NCBI GenBank assembly: GCA_030848705.1
Contig: CM061243.1
Coordinates: forward strand, 100,438,436-100,502,435
Direction: 5' to 3'
Length of the DNA stretch: 64,000 bases
DNA from: Heracleum sosnowskyi
Taxonomy: Eukaryota; Streptophyta; Magnoliopsida; Apiales; Apiaceae
This document shows, piece by piece, positions 13,005 to 23,358 of this stretch (within the stretch, counting starts at the first letter, position 1; every line of letters begins with the position of its first letter). Both the position numbers and the translations under genes were made by a program. A model generated the notes under the pieces. That model saw nothing but the letters and a program-made list of their open reading frames with translations, had not been told where the DNA came from and ran no database searches.

Positions 13005-13195
13005 GTCAACGGAATGAAGATTAGTCTATCAACGGAATGAAGATTAGTCTATCAACGGAATGAAGACTAGTCTATCAACGGAATGAAGATTAGTCTATCA
13101 ACGGAATGAAGATTAGTCTATCAACGGAATGAAGAATATACCATCAACGGAATGAAGAATAAAGCTATCAACGAAACACATCTTCCTGCTATCAA
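13005..13195 (+). repeat. Minisatellite in LTR, about 23-bp unit
   Basis: At least six head-to-tail copies of a unit beginning TCAACGGAATGAAGATTAGT with near-perfect identity, then two or three decayed copies (ATCAACGAA) to about 13195. Confidence 0.92.
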
Positions 13196-13699
13196 CGAAT
13201 CATTATCACTTTTCTGAATAGTTGACAAAGTGATAGTGACAGTTTTCTGACAGATCAAAAGGTGACGTAGAAGTATACTTTGCATTGGAAACCATCAAAA
13301 TGGACACTGGGAATAAGGAAACATTCCAATTTCCAATTAGGTTCTTGAGTGGGATCATAATAAGCATGAAGACAAAAGACAAGATCTCCAAGGACCATTG
13401 GACAAAAGGGATGAAAAGCAAGCTACTGGCGGTTACCTTTAGTGTATTTTAGTGTAGCCAAAATAACATTGTAAACTTGGGTTTTATAACCAAGTGTAGC
13501 AGTTCATTTTAACAGAAGTGAGTGAGATAAAAATAGTTTGTATTAGCTTTTTTCAAGAGCACTCTCACTCCAAATCAGGAACTGAGCAGTTGTGATACTT
13601 TTGTAACACAGATTATTTCCGCAATTTTCAGTGTTGTTTTATTTGAAAGTTGTTTTAAGTTTAGAAATATCTAGAATTGTATTCAACCCCCCTTCTACA

Positions 13700-14244
13700 A
13701 TTCTGTTAGGTCATTTGGGATTAACATATATCATTTTCAAAATATCGCTTAATTGTCTTTTCTTGAAGACATGCGATTTGAATTTTTTATGTTTGTTCGA
13801 CTCGATCATTTTTATAGATGTCGTATGGCTTTTTATTATTGAATTGACTCAATTTTTCTTCAAAAAAAACATATGCTATTACTTTTATTTTTTTATTAAT
13901 TATCTTATTTAAATTATATGTTATAAAAAATTATATTAAACCCGGATTTTATAAGTTTAATATAATAATATTGTCATTATATCTATAATTTGCCCGTGTT
14001 ATTTTTAATTCGAATATGAGTTATTTTACTTAAAAAATACAAAACAAACAATATCCTTAAAAATACAATTAATTACTTATTAATAATTATATAAAATTTT
14101 GGTAGAATATTAATTCTCGTAAAACTTATTTCAACCAAAATTTGACCGATGAATTTACAATTACTTGTACAGTTACCGGACTATCTGTTTCTATCACAAA
14201 TCTCAGTCGTGGCTGGTTGCCTGGTTGTTTACCCACTTAATGCT
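13700..14244. other. AT-rich intergenic stretch with one copy of a long direct repeat
   Basis: No gene seen. Roughly 13916-14098 is repeated with few changes at 15668-15850 (shared TTATAAGTTTAATATAATAA and flanks). The content resembles the Helitron internal sequences seen elsewhere in this window. Confidence 0.6.
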
Positions 14245-14246
14245 TA

Positions 14247-14497
14247 CTCCCTCCGTCCCAGCAGAAAGTTAACATATAGGATGCTCAACACGTATTTCAA
14301 GACTCCTTTAAAGTATAGTTTCATTAATTGTTTTAATTTTTTTTTCTTCCGAATAAAAATTAAATATTTGGATTTTTATTCAAAAAAGAAAAAAATTAAA
14401 AATAAATAACGGAACTATATTTTATATTTTATAGAAGTCTTAAAATACGTGTAGATCCCTCCATTTCAAATGTTAATGAATGAGACGGACGGAGGAG
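14247..14497. mobile_element. Stowaway-type MITE
   Basis: Termini CTCCCTCCGTCCCAG and the matching inverted end ACGGACGGAGGAG, flanked by TA on both sides (14245-14246, 14498-14499). Subterminal parts are also complementary (for example ACACGTATTT with AAATACGTGT), as expected for a folded Tc1/mariner-derived MITE of about 250 bp. Confidence 0.85.
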
Positions 14498-14571
14498 TAC
14501 TTGTTATGACACATGTGAAACTGTACAAGGAATGACTTGACCGGTGTTCCTTGTTCTTGTTGAGCTAAGGT

Positions 14572-15126
14572 TAGAGCTGGCAATTCGTTCGTTTCGTATA
14601 CTTTCGTGTCGTGTACTTTCGTGTTTCGTGTACATAAATGCTAACCCAAATCCGACCCGTTAAGGATTCGTGTCGTTTCGTGTTCGTGTACCTTTATGTC
14701 GTGTACTTTTCGTGTCGTGTTTCGTGTAATTTTAAATAAAATTAAAAATATAAGAAATCAAAAATAAAAAATTAAATTTTAAAAGTTTCAGTTAAAATTT
14801 TACTATTCGAGTATTAAGTCAATAAGCTGTAATGTTCCAAGTGTAGTCAAATCTTGCTAAACTTAAATTTGAAACTATTTTCTATTTTATTTTTGTAAAA
14901 ATTCTATATACAATATTTATGATAATATGTATCTATATAATGTTAATATATTTATTTAATTTTTTAATTATTTCGTGTACTTTCGTTTCGTGTCGTGTAC
15001 CCAAGGGTAAATCCAAAACCGACACGAAATTCGCTCGTGTAATTTCGTGTTCGTGTACCGAAAAGGTAAAACCAAACCCGTTATTATCGTGTCGTTTTCG
15101 TGTCGTGTACGAAATTGCCGACTCTA
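14572..15126. mobile_element. hAT-type MITE with perfect 8-bp target duplication
   Basis: Terminal inverted repeats TAGAGCTGGCAATTCG and CGAAATTGCCGACTCTA, flanked by GCTAAGGT on both sides (14564-14571 and 15127-15134). Ends are dense in CGTGTCGTGTAC-type motifs on both arms. No transposase ORF, so non-autonomous. Confidence 0.92.
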
Positions 15127-15134
15127 GCTAAGGT

Positions 15135-15387
15135 ATATCCAACTTGGATTAATGATAGACATTTTATCTTTTTAAAGATTAATTAAAAAAATCACATCTT
15201 ATGTAACTCAAAAGTCTCACGGAGGGGAAGAGCACAAAAGAAAATACCCAATTTCTTTATCAAATGTCAAAGATGACCGCAATGATAACCTTACTAATAT
15301 CTTTGAAAATTCTATTTCCTCCATATTTTGTAACCCCAAATATTTGCATAGTTGGTACTAACTAATTTCTTTCTGAATAAACTACTT
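15135..15387. other. Short non-coding spacer
   Basis: No ORF, repeat or signal that I can support. Confidence 0.5.
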
Positions 15388-15655
15388 GCAGGAAGCAAAC
15401 ATTGCAGGTGAAAGCTAACCTTAAGCATGGCTAAGAATTAACATGCAACAATTCAAATGTGAAATATATTACCCAACTTTGCAGGGAGCAAACATTACAG
15501 GTGAAAGTTAAACCCTAGGCATGGCTAAGAATTAAAATGCAACAATTCAAATATAAAATATATTAGCCAACTTTGCTGGGAGCAAACATTGCAGGTGAAG
15601 CTAAACCTTCGTCACGGCTAAGAATTAACATGCAACAATTCAAATATATTACCCT
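15388..15655 (+). repeat. Three tandem copies of a 93-94-bp unit
   Basis: Units start at 15388, 15481 and 15575, each with GGAGCAAACATTGCAGGTGA or a close variant, then GGCTAAGAATTAA and ATGCAACAATTCAAAT. They diverge by a few bases each and lie next to the Helitron-like remnant. Confidence 0.88.
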
Positions 15656-15659
15656 TAAA

Positions 15660-16735
15660 AATTTTGCCCGGATTATATGTTATAAAAAATTATATTAAAC
15701 ATAGATTTTATAAGTTTAATATAATAATATTGTTATTATATCTATAATTTGTCCGTGTTATTTTTAATTCGAATATGAGTTATTTTACTTAAAAAATACA
15801 AAACAAACAATATCCTTAAAAAGACAATTAATTACTTATTAATAATTATATAAAATTATATTACATTTACGTATATGTTGCCCATGTTACCTTTAGAAAA
15901 TTAGTTGTTTAAATTAGAAAATATAAAATTATATTACATCTTTATATATATGTTGCTCGTGTTACTTTTAGAAAATTAGTTGTTTAAGTTAGAAAAAAAT
16001 AAAAAAAGTTATGTGTTTAGTTGAAAAGGGTAAGTGGTTATTTATTAATAATTAAATATAACAATATTACCATTACATATTTATTTTCCATATGTTATGT
16101 TTAGAAGATGAGTTGTTTTAGTTAAAAATGTAGAACAAATAATGTGTTTTTGCTGAAAAAGATAATCAGTTATAAATATGTAATAATATTACCATTTTAT
16201 ATATATGTTACCTATTTTATTTTTAGAAGATGAGTTGTTTTGGTTAGAAAAATATATAAAATATGTAACGTGTTTTAGCTAAAAAAATATAAAATTTTAT
16301 TATCTTTTTATATATACGTTGTTTGTGTTACTTTTAAAAAATTAGTTGTTTAAATTAGAAAAAAATTAAAAAGGTTATGTGTTTAGCTGAAAAGGGTAAG
16401 TGTTATTTATTAATAATTATATATAAGTAACAATATTACCATTACATATTTATTTTCCATGTGTTATGTTTAGAAGATGAGTTGTTTTAGTTAGAAAATG
16501 TAGAACATATAATGTTTTTTTGCTGAAAAAAAGTAATTAGTTATAAATATGTAATAATATTATCATTATATATATATGTTACCTATTTTAGTTTTAGATG
16601 ATGAGTTATTTTGGTTAGAAAAATATATAAAATAAGTAATGTGTTTTAGCTGAAAAAAATAATTGGTTATAAATAAATTGATTATAGATAGGTCCGACCC
16701 AAATTATAGATATGCCGACCCAAATACCGACCGAC
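15660..16735 (-). mobile_element. Left part of a Helitron interrupted by the Tat element
   Basis: The sequence matches internal modules of the Helitron copies at 41.5-52.9 kb (CCGTGTTA, AGAAAATTAGTTG, GTGTTTAGCTGAAAAGG). A 366-bp direct duplication lies within about 15950-16680. The Tat element splits it: its right end continues at 41472-41507 (AACTTTTAATGTTTCGTC...), with the CCGCC target duplication on each side. No recognisable 3' hairpin is left at the plus-left end, so this copy is truncated. Confidence 0.65.
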
Positions 16736-16740
16736 CCGCC
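16736..16740. other. Target site duplication of the Tat element, left copy
   Basis: CCGCC here and at 41472-41476 flank the two LTRs exactly, proving a single intact insertion event. Confidence 0.95.
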
Positions 16741-17232
16741 TGTTATGGATTAAAAAACGTACTTTGTGAATTTAATGAGCTTCGAGCTTTAATGGCTGCA
16801 CTCGTGTTTCCGGACTAAATTGGTCCTCACAAGATGCCTACGTATCTCAATTAATGTTGAGAATCAAGCCAAAAACGTAGTTCTGATTGTAGGATCAGGG
16901 ACCTTATATAGGCGTCTGGAGCCTAGTATTTATGGTATGTTTGGGAGACTTAACGGATAAGTCTTCTTTTTGATATTGGATAAGTATTGTATTTCTTGCT
17001 GAAGAATTCGTTTCCTTGTTGATAAAGGTTATGACTCATTGATTGCCTTTAATTGGGATTCCAGATCCTTCTTTGACTAATTTTCCATAATCAAGGCTCT
17101 ATTCATGAGCTGTATATTTTCCCTACTCATTAATTACGAAATTAATGAATAATTAGGGTGTCGGTCCTTAAATACCGGCCTTATAATTGAATCAGCAATT
17201 ATATTTCTATAATTACTTTTCTGTCCATATCA
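16741..17232 (-). repeat. 3' LTR of the Tat element (492 bp)
   Basis: Minus strand TGATATGGAC...CCATAACA, equal in length to the 5' LTR and almost identical to it. Confidence 0.96.
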
Positions 17233-17246
17233 TTTGCCCCCCAACT
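17233..17246 (-). other. Polypurine tract of the Tat element
   Basis: Minus strand GTTGGGGGGCAAA directly precedes the 3' LTR. Confidence 0.85.
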
Positions 17247-17429
17247 TCTAGGAAAATCTATCTCGGATTATCGTAGAAGTTATTTTATTCGGGATTCACG
17301 AAATTTTCTTCCGTATTGTGACCTGGTTTGACGAACATATAGTTCTAAATCAATTTTAAAACAGGAATCGGGATTTTTCATCAATTCCATAGAAGATAAA
17401 TCAATTTTTGATTTTTCAGTTTATTTTCG

Positions 17430-17840
17430 ACCAGGATCCTGGTCGAATTCGACCTTGATTTTAGCTCCTGGTCGAACTCCTTCGACCAGGATTCTGGTCG
17501 AAATTTGCTTCCATTTTGCATCCTGGTCGAATGATTTCGACCAGGTTTCTGGTCGAATACTACTGTCAGTTTGCCTCCTGGTCGAATGCTTACGACCAGG
17601 TTTCTAGTCGAAGTAAAGCCTCATTTCCCCTCCTAGTCGAATGATTTCGACCAGGATTGTGGTCGAACAGGACTTCCATTTTGGTGCCTGGTCGAATGAT
17701 TTCGACCAGGAACATGGTCGAACGTGACTTCAATTTTGGTGCCTGGTCGAATGATTTCGACCAGGAACATGGTCGAACGTGACTTCAATTTTGGTGCCTA
17801 TTCGAACTCATTCGACTAGGATTCTGGTCGAATACTTGGT
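17430..17840 (+). repeat. Palindromic minisatellite, about 55-60-bp unit
   Basis: About eight units, each holding CCTGGTCGA and its complement TCGACCAGG around a short spacer, so each unit can form a hairpin. The last full units are exactly 55 bp apart (17687, 17742) and nearly identical; earlier units are more diverged. It lies upstream of the plus-strand gene's promoter inside the Tat element. Confidence 0.9.
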
Positions 17841-17853
17841 TCGTTACAGACTT

Positions 17854-18202
17854 TTAGGGCCCACATATATTGGGCTCCATTTGGGCCCAAAGATTTTTCT
17901 TTTAGCAATTGGGCCTTCATCTTTTTATTGGGCCTTTAGCCTTTTTTAATAATTGGGCTTTTAGCCTTTCGACGAGATTTTTGGTCGAATTCAAGAGCCA
18001 TTTTGGGCTTTATTCGAACTTATTTGATCAGAATTTTGATCGAAAACGTGGTTTGTTTTTTGTAATGGGCTTAGTTGGGCCCAAGGTTTTTCACTGTTCA
18101 AACTCAGTGATTTGGGCCTTTAGCCTTTTATGGGCCGTACCGGCTAATGCCGGTTGCCCTTCCTTCAACCGGCCCATTTACCGGTTGTTATCCTTATATA
18201 AG
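17854..18202 (+). promoter_or_regulatory. Promoter of the antisense gene: clustered TGGGCY sites and TATA box
   Basis: About a dozen TGGGCC/TGGGCT motifs or complements lie in 17854-18175 (for example TTGGGCCCAA, ATGGGCC). In plants these 'site II' elements are known TCP-factor binding sites in promoters of growth-related genes. A TATATAAG box sits at 18195-18202, about 260 bp before the ATG, implying a start near 18230 and a UTR of about 230 nt. Function is inferred from motifs only. Confidence 0.65.
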
Positions 18203-18462
18203 GGTGAGTTCTCATTTGTTTCCATTCATTCTTCACATCTTATTTTCTCAAAGTTACTCTGCTAAATTCTTTCCAAAATTACTTACAATTTGCTCTGCTA
18301 GGGTTCTGTCGCAAGGCGATTTCCGGCGAAATTTCCGTTTTGATTTTCACCGTTTTTCTGGGTTTTCGCTTGAAGATTTGAAGATTTTCTTTGAAGATTC
18401 TGGGTTTCTTTGAAGATTTTTGGGCAATTTTCTTGAAGATCTAAAGATTTTCTGGGTTAGAA

Positions 18463-20311
18463 ATGGCTGATCGAGCTTCCCAACGCCTTCAAAAGATGAA
18501 TTCCGCTTCAAAAAGAGGTACCCCCATTCCTATTCGTTCAAAATACATGTCTTTGCATGATATGATTAATGAACGTGGGGATGAATATCCGTCAGTGTCT
18601 GCTTTAGATTCGTATGATTGTAGTAATAAATTCCATGAAGTAGATATGATAAAAGATTATAATAAGATGTATAGGGTAAAGGCCCCCTTAAAGCTTGTTC
18701 CTGCCGGCCCCGGTGACCGTTCATGTCACTGGCGGTCAAATGCTTTGTGTATTTATAGGGATGCCATAGTTGCTGGCCTTAGGTTCCCTTTTCACGAGTT
18801 TATTCCTAGACTTTTGGCAGATGTCCAAGTCAACCCTTGCCAATTACCTCCAAATGCCTGGAGGATAATTAATTGTTTCATGGTTTTATGCCTTCGTAAA
18901 AACTTTCCTCTTTCTGTACCTTTGTTTAGAAAGATCTTTCAGTTTAAGAATAGCTCAGCCAACAACTTGGGTTGGGTGTATATAAGCCATAGGGTAGGCT
19001 TCCCTTTCATTTTTCACCCCAAATCAATCCCAGATAACAACCCCAAATGGAAAAATGAGTTCATGTATCTTGTATGGGAAGGAGGGGACTGGGGAACCCT
19101 GTTCCGTACATCTTTTGGGAGAGTTTCTGATGGTAGTCCCGGTAACATTGTCTTGAATGAGGAGGAACTCCATGCCTACTCAGAGCTCATTAAGGATAAT
19201 GGGACTACCGTGGCTTGGGAGTTACTGGACGAGTTTGTCCTCAAGTCCGTTGGGCTCTCTACTGTTCATGATAAGGGTATTTTTGCTTATCCCTTTTCAT
19301 TATGTCTATTTTTCTTTCTTTGTGATTTTCTGTTAACCATTTTCTGGCTTTTCTTGTAGCTGCGGCCTTTATCAACAAGACCAATGAGCCCAAGGATGTA
19401 GAGACATCCAGGATGAAAAGGGCTAGGATCGGGGATGATCCCAGGGGGAAAGCCAGTGCTCCCAGCTTCTTGATCCCTTCTGTGGATGAGGTGGACATTC
19501 CTGTGTCTGCCAAGTCCTTAGTGTGGCGCCCCAACTGGGGTATCAGGAAGAAGGACACCATTACTGGGGTGTCCAAACATGCTGTGGACTGGTCGTACCA
19601 CTCTCTTACCCCTTGTGATTACAAGGATTTCATTGCAGATTCCACCCTTGAGGGTGCTGAGCATCTTGGGGCTCAAGCTATTGCTGCGGTAATTTTCTTT
19701 ACCTTAGCTATTTCTTTGAAGTTTCTGCTTATATTTTCCTAACTTTTATCTTTTGGCAGACCAATGCCAACTTTCAGGGGGTATTGTTCCAAGCTAAGGC
19801 TTGGCGTACCTCCTCTGAGGCCAACAGAGTCAAGCTGGAGAGGTCCGAAGAGGAGGTGAAGTCTCTTAAGGAGACTCTTGCCAGGAGGGAGAAGGAGCTT
19901 GCTGACGCTCAGGCTGATATTGTTGAGCTGAGGAAAGGCAAGGATGATTGCATTGATGAGTACCTTGACTCTCAGGAGTACAAGGACTTGATCGAGAAGC
20001 ATGACAAGGTCCTTTTCCCAGTTCAGCATACTTCAGGATGGGAGGATGTTGTTCAGGCTATCTTGGCCAAGCATCCTGGAGTCTTTGATGCTGCTGACTT
20101 TCCTGCTCCTCACCCTCCTACTCCCTTGGAGCGTATCTTGGCTGGAGTAGATGACATGGAGGAGGATGATGCCAGGATTTTAGACCCAGGACATTCATCA
20201 CCCCTCGGTGATACTTCTGCTGATGACCATGATGCTGATGAGCATTCTTCTGGCTCTAGCTCAGGGGAGGAGACAGATGCGGGAGTCAAGGATGGTGACG
20301 CGCAGCCGTAG
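18463..20311 (+). CDS. Antisense accessory gene of the Tat element, three exons, intact
   Basis: Exons 18463-19276, 19360-19688 and 19760-20311. Introns of 83 and 71 bp have GT...AG borders (donor GTATTT with acceptor TTCTTGTAG; donor GTAATT with acceptor TTTTGGCAG), and phases match (814 nt ending in phase 1; the second junction in phase 0). The spliced CDS is 1695 nt, 564 residues. The first exon carries the plant 'putative gypsy type transposon' domain (Transposase_28, PF04195), seen as FPFHEFIPRLLADVQVNPCQ followed by LPPNAWRIINCFMVLC. Exon 3 encodes a coiled coil (RVKLERSEEEVKSLKETLAR and onward) and a long acidic, Ser-rich tail. Such antisense ORFs between pol and the 3' LTR are known in the Tat lineage; their function is unknown. 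ATG context is favourable (G at -3 and +4). It converges on pol, whose stop is 328 bp away. Confidence 0.85.
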
Positions 20312-20639
20312 TTTGTAGTTTCTTTATGGCCATTCATGGCTTTGTATTTTCTTTCTATGTATTTCCAGCCTTTGAGCTTAACTTAAACTTTTGTAAGTTT
20401 AGTTTTATTTATATTTTGTGGCCATTCATGGCTTGTGTTGTTTTCTTGCCTTTTGCACGTTTAGTTAGCATTTTGTACATATCTATCAGTATGTAATGCA
20501 TTCGAAACATGATGAATAGGAGTATATAATTCATAACTTTGAAGAATGGGCTCAACCCTTACATAATACTCAAGTTTTAAAAACTTGGTTTGGTTTTATC
20601 AAACCTTATTTCTAGTAGTGAATCCACTTAGGAAACACC
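20312..20639 (+). other. 3' UTR and spacer of the antisense gene
   Basis: T-rich, with repeated GGCCATTCATGGCTT (two copies near 20328 and 20421). It separates the convergent gene ends; no ORF. Confidence 0.5.
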
Positions 20640-21052
20640 TTAAACATAATAAACTTTCAAGTTGGAGGCATGCCAAGTTCTTGGCACCTCATGCCCTTCA
20701 AGGGTTTCTAGCTTGTATGAGCCTCGACCAAATACGTTTTTGACGCGATATGGTCCTTCCCAATTTGGGGCCAACTTCCCTTTTTGTCCAACTCCGGATG
20801 CTTCAATCTTTCTGAGAACCAAGTCTCCTTGACGAAAGAACCTTTCTTTAACCCTTAGGTTGTAGTAGAAAGAGGCTTTCTTTTGATGTTCAACTATCTT
20901 GGCGTTTGCTTCATCTCCAACTTCATCAATTAGGTCCAAAGCTAGCCTCAAGCCTTCTTCATTCTCTTCTGGTTCATAAGCCTCAACTCTTGGGGAGGTG
21001 TGAGTAATTTCCACTGGGACCACTGCCTCTGCTCCATAAGCCAATAGGAATG
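20640..21052 (-). pseudogene. 3' end of the Tat pol gene (integrase C-terminus), split by copia insertion
   Basis: Minus-strand frame ending in TAA at 20640. It shows the typical Ty3/gypsy integrase tail: AYGAEAVVPVEI, then a basic helical stretch, then KGKLAPNWEGPYRVKNV (GPY/F module) and HASNLKVYYV at the end. It continues the integrase frame that breaks at 35693. One GAATG copy (21048-21052) borders the insertion; the frame would be continuous across the empty site, so the copia insertion itself disabled this pol. Confidence 0.9.
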
Positions 21053-22622
21053 TGAAAGAGTTTGTCCTAAAATCCAATCATGTATGATGGTTTAGGAAGA
21101 GCTTTCTTGTACTCTTATTTGATTTCATTAATATAAATAAAAGACTTGTTTTGTTTTTATTACGGGCTTTATCTATTTAAAGTGTTTTTAAATAAGATGT
21201 TCCATAGTTTAGAGTAAAGCTTCTAGAATTATAATGAGATTGTAATAGTGAGATCTAGAAGATGATAACTCTAGACTTAAACAGTTCCTGATCATAGGAT
21301 AACTAATCGGAAGTTAGTGAATCCGCAAAGATTGGTACATATTATGCTTGCTCCCTTCAGGAGGATGTCTGTTCTCATAGGCATTTGTGTGGTGACACTA
21401 TAGCTAGTATGTAGGTGCTTGTTAGGGAATAAGTTCACTGAACATGACTCGATAAGTTGAATAGCTAATGGAGTTTACTCACGTGTCAATAGTTATTCAC
21501 TGAGTGATAGTTGTACAAGTGTCCTTAGACTTGAGATCGTTAGAGTTATCTTGTATATAATGAACTATGCTTTGGATTAGTCCTTAGTCTCAAGGACATC
21601 CATTAGGTCTATTCTGGGCATAGGGATTTGTGTATGGAGATAGTTAACGTCAATAGAGGATCTACCCCTTCCAGTATAGGAAGTGAATATCCTATGTTAT
21701 TCTTAGTATGCGAGTTCTGGAATCTCTGGCCAGAGTGAATGAAATTAGAAAGGAGTTTCTAATTTGCATTAATATGAACTTTGCATTATGAATAAGAAAT
21801 CATGTGATTAAATCTGATAGGCTTGACACGAGTTCCGTGCCTTGTATTTAATCGGGATATTGTAGGGTAGAAGGAATTGATTGTACTATAACTAGTCACT
21901 GACAGGTTCTTGGTATTCTAAGCAGTGAATTCATATTATCCGGATAGTCGCGATATGTTGAGAAGCATCACTCACGATGTAGAATAAATATAATTAATCA
22001 GTTAATTATATTTAATGAATTTTAGAATTCATATAAATAATAAATAAAAAGTTTATTATTATTTATTTCTACTACCGGCTTAATATTGAACCTACAGGGT
22101 CACACCATAAAAAGATTAATTTATTGATGAAGGTATTTTGAGAGAGAATAATAATAATGATTAAAATAGTTTTAATTATTATTTAAACATTTTATAAGAG
22201 AAAGTGAGGGATTTATATATTAATATATATTGATATATTAAATATACTAACCCTACTTGAGCCCTATATAAAGGATGAGATGAGATGAGTTAGACACACT
22301 TTTGTTTTTGTGAAAAACCTAGTTGCCTCTCCTTCTTCTTCATCTCTCTCTCTCTCAAAAGAAAAAGGAAAACCTCCATTTTTATAAAGCTTCAAGTTTT
22401 ATAAAAAGCTTCATCGAAGAATTATTCTTGGTGGATACCGGTAGAGAGCTTCACACTCTGAGAAGCTACTGCTAACGATCATCTCGATTCAAAACTTCGA
22501 TTTTCAAGGTATGGTTACGATTCCTCCGCTCTTTCATTTTATATGTTTTTCTATATGTGCGATACATGGTTTTTACGGAATAAATGTTATATCACGCTTC
22601 CGCTCATCCGTAAATTCCTTCA
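21053..22622 (+). repeat. Copia LTR A (1570 bp)
   Basis: TGAAAGAGTTTG...AATTCCTTCA. It has a TATA box TATATAAA at 22265-22272, then a transcribed part with a CT microsatellite (about 22346-22357). Two AT-rich stretches occur near 21985-22060 and 22210-22250. Confidence 0.95.
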
Positions 22623-22623
22623 A

Positions 22624-22636
22624 TGGTATCAGAGCC
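22624..22636 (+). other. Primer binding site of copia unit 1
   Basis: TGGTATCAGAGCC, one base after LTR A: iMet tRNA type. The second unit has the same at 29158-29170. Confidence 0.93.
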
Positions 22637-23253
22637 AGGTTATGCATATAGAGATTCATATAAAAAATTTCAGATTTTTTTATGCATGTATGGATTTATT
22701 ATGATTTTTGCAAGTATATTTAGATTTAATTATGAATTAATTCGAAATATTATTTGCATGAGATTTTGACCATTGATCTGGGTTCTACAAGTGTTGTGGA
22801 TCATCTAGGTATTTTTTTCATAATTTTGTGATGTGTAGATTATTTGTTATGAATTTTTTTAAAATTGTTTTAATTAAAATTCATAAAATAATTATGCATG
22901 TTGAAATATATGAATTAAAATTTGCACAAGGACCCCATAGATACTTGCTTATTTTTGCTTTTGTTTGATTTCAGAAATCATATTATTTTGATTTTTTATT
23001 AATTTATTAATTAATTGTTAATTAATTTATTAATATTAAAATGAAATAATAATAACAATAAATGCATTAATGGCTAGGCAGTTTTTTTTTTGTGTTTTAA
23101 ATGCTTTATAGCATAGAATTGTTGTAACTTACTTAACATTAAATAAAAAATGTTTTTTTTTATTAATTGTGTTTTTTAGTGTAATAAAAGCTAGAGGAGT
23201 CACAAAAATATAAATTAAAAAAAAAAACACTGCTGCGCACTCGCTGGGAAGGG

Positions 23254-23358
23254 TGTAACGCATTCCCGATGCGTTACAGACCTTGTAACGCATGAGCGTC
23301 ATGCGTTACACAATTAATAGCTTTTAATTGTTGTAACGCATGAGCGTCATGCGTTACA
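23254..23358 (+). repeat. Cluster of perfect palindromes in copia leader, unit 1
   Basis: Stem 1: TGTAACGCAT (23254-23263) with ATGCGTTACA (23269-23278). Stems 2 and 3: TGTAACGCATGA with its exact complement around a GCG loop, at 23284-23310 and 23332-23358. Between them is CAATTAA...TTAATTG (23311-23330). The repeats at 2 and 3 are identical, so they could also pair with each other or between RNA copies. Confidence 0.92.

Larger units (their letters stand above)
11791..13699 (+). mobile_element. 3' remnant of a Ty1/copia element (SIRE/Maximus-like), cut by the Tekay insertion
   Basis: Contains the tail of an ORF, a polypurine tract and one LTR in the plus orientation. The ORF is open right up to the Tekay LTR border, so Tekay inserted into it; the 5' part must lie left of the window. 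The pattern ORF, then TTGGGGGAGAT, then an LTR starting TGTTAGGAAT resembles SIRE/Maximus copia elements that carry an extra ORF after pol. The clade is inferred. Confidence 0.65.
12709..13699 (+). repeat. 3' LTR of the interrupted copia element
   Basis: Starts TGTTAGGAATATG and most plausibly ends CCTTCTACA (about 991 bp). The right border is uncertain by several bases because the partner LTR is not in the window. It contains a TCAACGGAA-based minisatellite and an inverted repeat. Confidence 0.65.

Noticed and set aside
13005..13195. Regular short repeats that could be taken for a CRISPR array
   Set aside because: Units are directly adjacent with no unique spacers, and the context is a plant LTR.
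14572..15126. CGTGTCGTGTAC-rich stretch as a simple microsatellite or telomere-like repeat
   Set aside because: Explained better as the arms of a hAT MITE with inverted ends and an 8-bp target duplication.
20110..20337. Minus-strand ORF opposite exon 3 of the antisense gene
   Set aside because: Ser/Glu-rich mirror of the acidic tail codons.
22616..22640. TGGTATCAGAGCC read as a tRNA gene fragment
   Set aside because: Only the 3' complement is present, at the exact position of a retrotransposon primer binding site.
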